From Campylobacteraceae bacterium (GTDB taxonomy: Bacteria; Campylobacterota; Campylobacteria; Campylobacterales; Sulfurovaceae), in NCBI GenBank assembly GCA_027023145.1, contig JALVWV010000008.1, forward strand, positions 1-5,191: a stretch of 5,191 nucleotides of DNA, in the 5' to 3' direction. The notes beneath the pieces were generated by a model. The model did not search any database and had not been told where the DNA came from. It saw only the letters and a list, made by a program, of their open reading frames with translations. The stretch's first letter is position 1; every line of letters begins with the position of its first letter. Both the position numbers and the translations under genes were made by a program. Positions 4,292 to 5,191 of this stretch are shown here, in pieces.

Positions 4292-5191
4292 GTGATCACC
4301 CTCAAAGAAGCCCTTTCTAAAACCCCCGAAGAAATCCAGACATTACGAGATAAAATCATGGCGGATGCTCAGGCAAGCGAACTCAATGCCTATATTGGTT
4401 TCGATCAGAGCGGCAGTGGTATCCCGATCCTGCTCAAAGATAATATTCAGGTCAAGGATTGGAGTGTCACGAGTGGATCGAAGATTTTGCAAGGGTACAT
4501 CGCTCCGTACGATGCGACGGTGGTGGAAAATCTGCGCACAGCCGGGTTTGCGCCGTTTGGGCGGGCGAATATGGACGAGTTTGCGATGGGCTCAACCACG
4601 GAGAACAGCTACTACGGTGTGACCCGCAACCCGCGTGACTCCCAGCGTGTTCCCGGCGGGAGTTCCGGCGGATCAGCCGCAGCGGTAGCAGCGGGCATTG
4701 CCATCGCAGCTCTAGGGAGCGATACGGGTGGTTCGATCCGTCAGCCAGCGGCGTATTGCGGTGTCGTGGGGTTCAAGCCCACGTATGGCCGTGTCAGCCG
4801 CTACGGGTTGGGGGCATATGCTTCGAGTCTCGATCAGATAGGCCCGATCACCCAGAATGTCGAAGATGCTGCGATCCTTTATGACGCGATCAAAGGACAC
4901 GACCCCAAGGACTCCACCTCAGCTGAGTTTGAAAAAAAGCCGATCTACGGCCACATCGACCCGACGCGCAAGCTGACCATCGCCGTAATCGACAATTACA
5001 TCGCTGAAGCCGACCCGGCAATCCAAGCGGCCTTTGCCCGGACGGTTGAGACCCTCGAAGCGGCCGGACACACCATCGTCCACCGGGAGATGACCAACAC
5101 CAAGTACGACATCGCCACCTATTACATCCTCGCCACCGCCGAAGCAGCTACCAACCTCGCCCGGTACGACGGCATCCGCTACGGTCGACAG
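4292..5191 (+). CDS. gatA: Glu-tRNA(Gln)/Asp-tRNA(Asn) amidotransferase subunit A, 5' part
   Basis: Amidase subunit of GatCAB, which releases ammonia from glutamine and amidates misacylated Glu-tRNA(Gln) (and Asp-tRNA(Asn)) in organisms without a dedicated GlnRS; cytoplasmic. Exactly 300 codons are in the window, with no stop, out of a family length of about 450-485. The amidase-signature Ser-cisSer-Lys triad is visible: K49 in PILLKDNI, S124 in PGGSSGGSAAAVAAG and S148 in GSDTGGSIRQPA, with the 75- and 24-residue spacings of known GatA proteins. NMDEFAMGSTTENS (93-106) and FKPTYGRVSRYGL (161-173) are also typical. The start is GTG, 6 nt after AGGA (4282-4285); the resulting MITLKEAL matches Helicobacter GatA, and the N-terminus is about 30 residues shorter than in Firmicutes. 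A TTG at 4290 is out of frame. It has its own -10 box. gatB, gatC and the usual Campylobacterota neighbour guaB are not visible. Confidence 0.97.
   Translation, partial: MITLKEALSKTPEEIQTLRDKIMADAQASELNAYIGFDQSGSGIPILLKDNIQVKDWSVTSGSKILQGYIAPYDATVVENLRTAGFAPFGRANMDEFAMGSTTENSYYGVTRNPRDSQRVPGGSSGGSAAAVAAGIAIAALGSDTGGSIRQPAAYCGVVGFKPTYGRVSRYGLGAYASSLDQIGPITQNVEDAAILYDAIKGHDPKDSTSAEFEKKPIYGHIDPTRKLTIAVIDNYIAEADPAIQAAFARTVETLEAAGHTIVHREMTNTKYDIATYYILATAEAATNLARYDGIRYGRQ

Overview
The window reads as a housekeeping stretch of a Campylobacterota (Epsilonproteobacteria) chromosome, most likely from a moderate-GC free-living sulfur-oxidiser group such as Sulfuricurvum or Sulfurovum. The phylum call rests on the gatA product, which begins MITLKEAL and closely resembles Helicobacter GatA as I recall it, and on the order nth (reverse), PEB4-type peptidyl-prolyl isomerase, class II aldolase, which matches what I remember of Campylobacter jejuni. 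The genus is a guess. Start-site signals also fit: good TATAAT-like -10 boxes without recognisable -35 boxes, and clear AGGA or GGAGG Shine-Dalgarno sequences.

Layout. Positions 2-388 (+) hold the C-terminal end of a beta-propeller protein with LVIVD-type repeats, cut by the window edge. It converges on nth (412-1062, -), endonuclease III, with 23 bp between the stop codons. A 110-bp divergent promoter region separates nth from a rightward cluster: a secreted PEB4/SurA-type parvulin chaperone (1173-2015), a secreted paralogue that has lost the parvulin domain and gained a C-terminal LysM domain (2079-2780), and class II fructose-bisphosphate aldolase (2794-3867). Then comes a 424-bp gene-free gap, followed by the first 300 codons of gatA (4292-5191), which runs off the window.

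How the genes relate. The two chaperone-type proteins should act in the periplasm, one folding outer-membrane or secreted proteins and the other probably tethered to peptidoglycan. Their homology and adjacency suggest tandem duplication followed by domain loss and gain. The aldolase (glycolysis/gluconeogenesis), endonuclease III (base excision repair) and GatA (Gln-tRNA/Asn-tRNA amidation) are unrelated core functions.

Most notable points. (1) The parvulin-less, LysM-bearing chaperone paralogue lies inside an otherwise conserved gene order. (2) The gap before gatA holds two perfect 11-bp hairpins with tetraloops. They are near-perfect inverted copies of each other, have complementary loops, and differ by paired compensating changes. 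This REPIN-like or structured-RNA element is the best candidate here for something undescribed. I saw no CRISPR array, tRNA, rRNA, transposase or defence gene.
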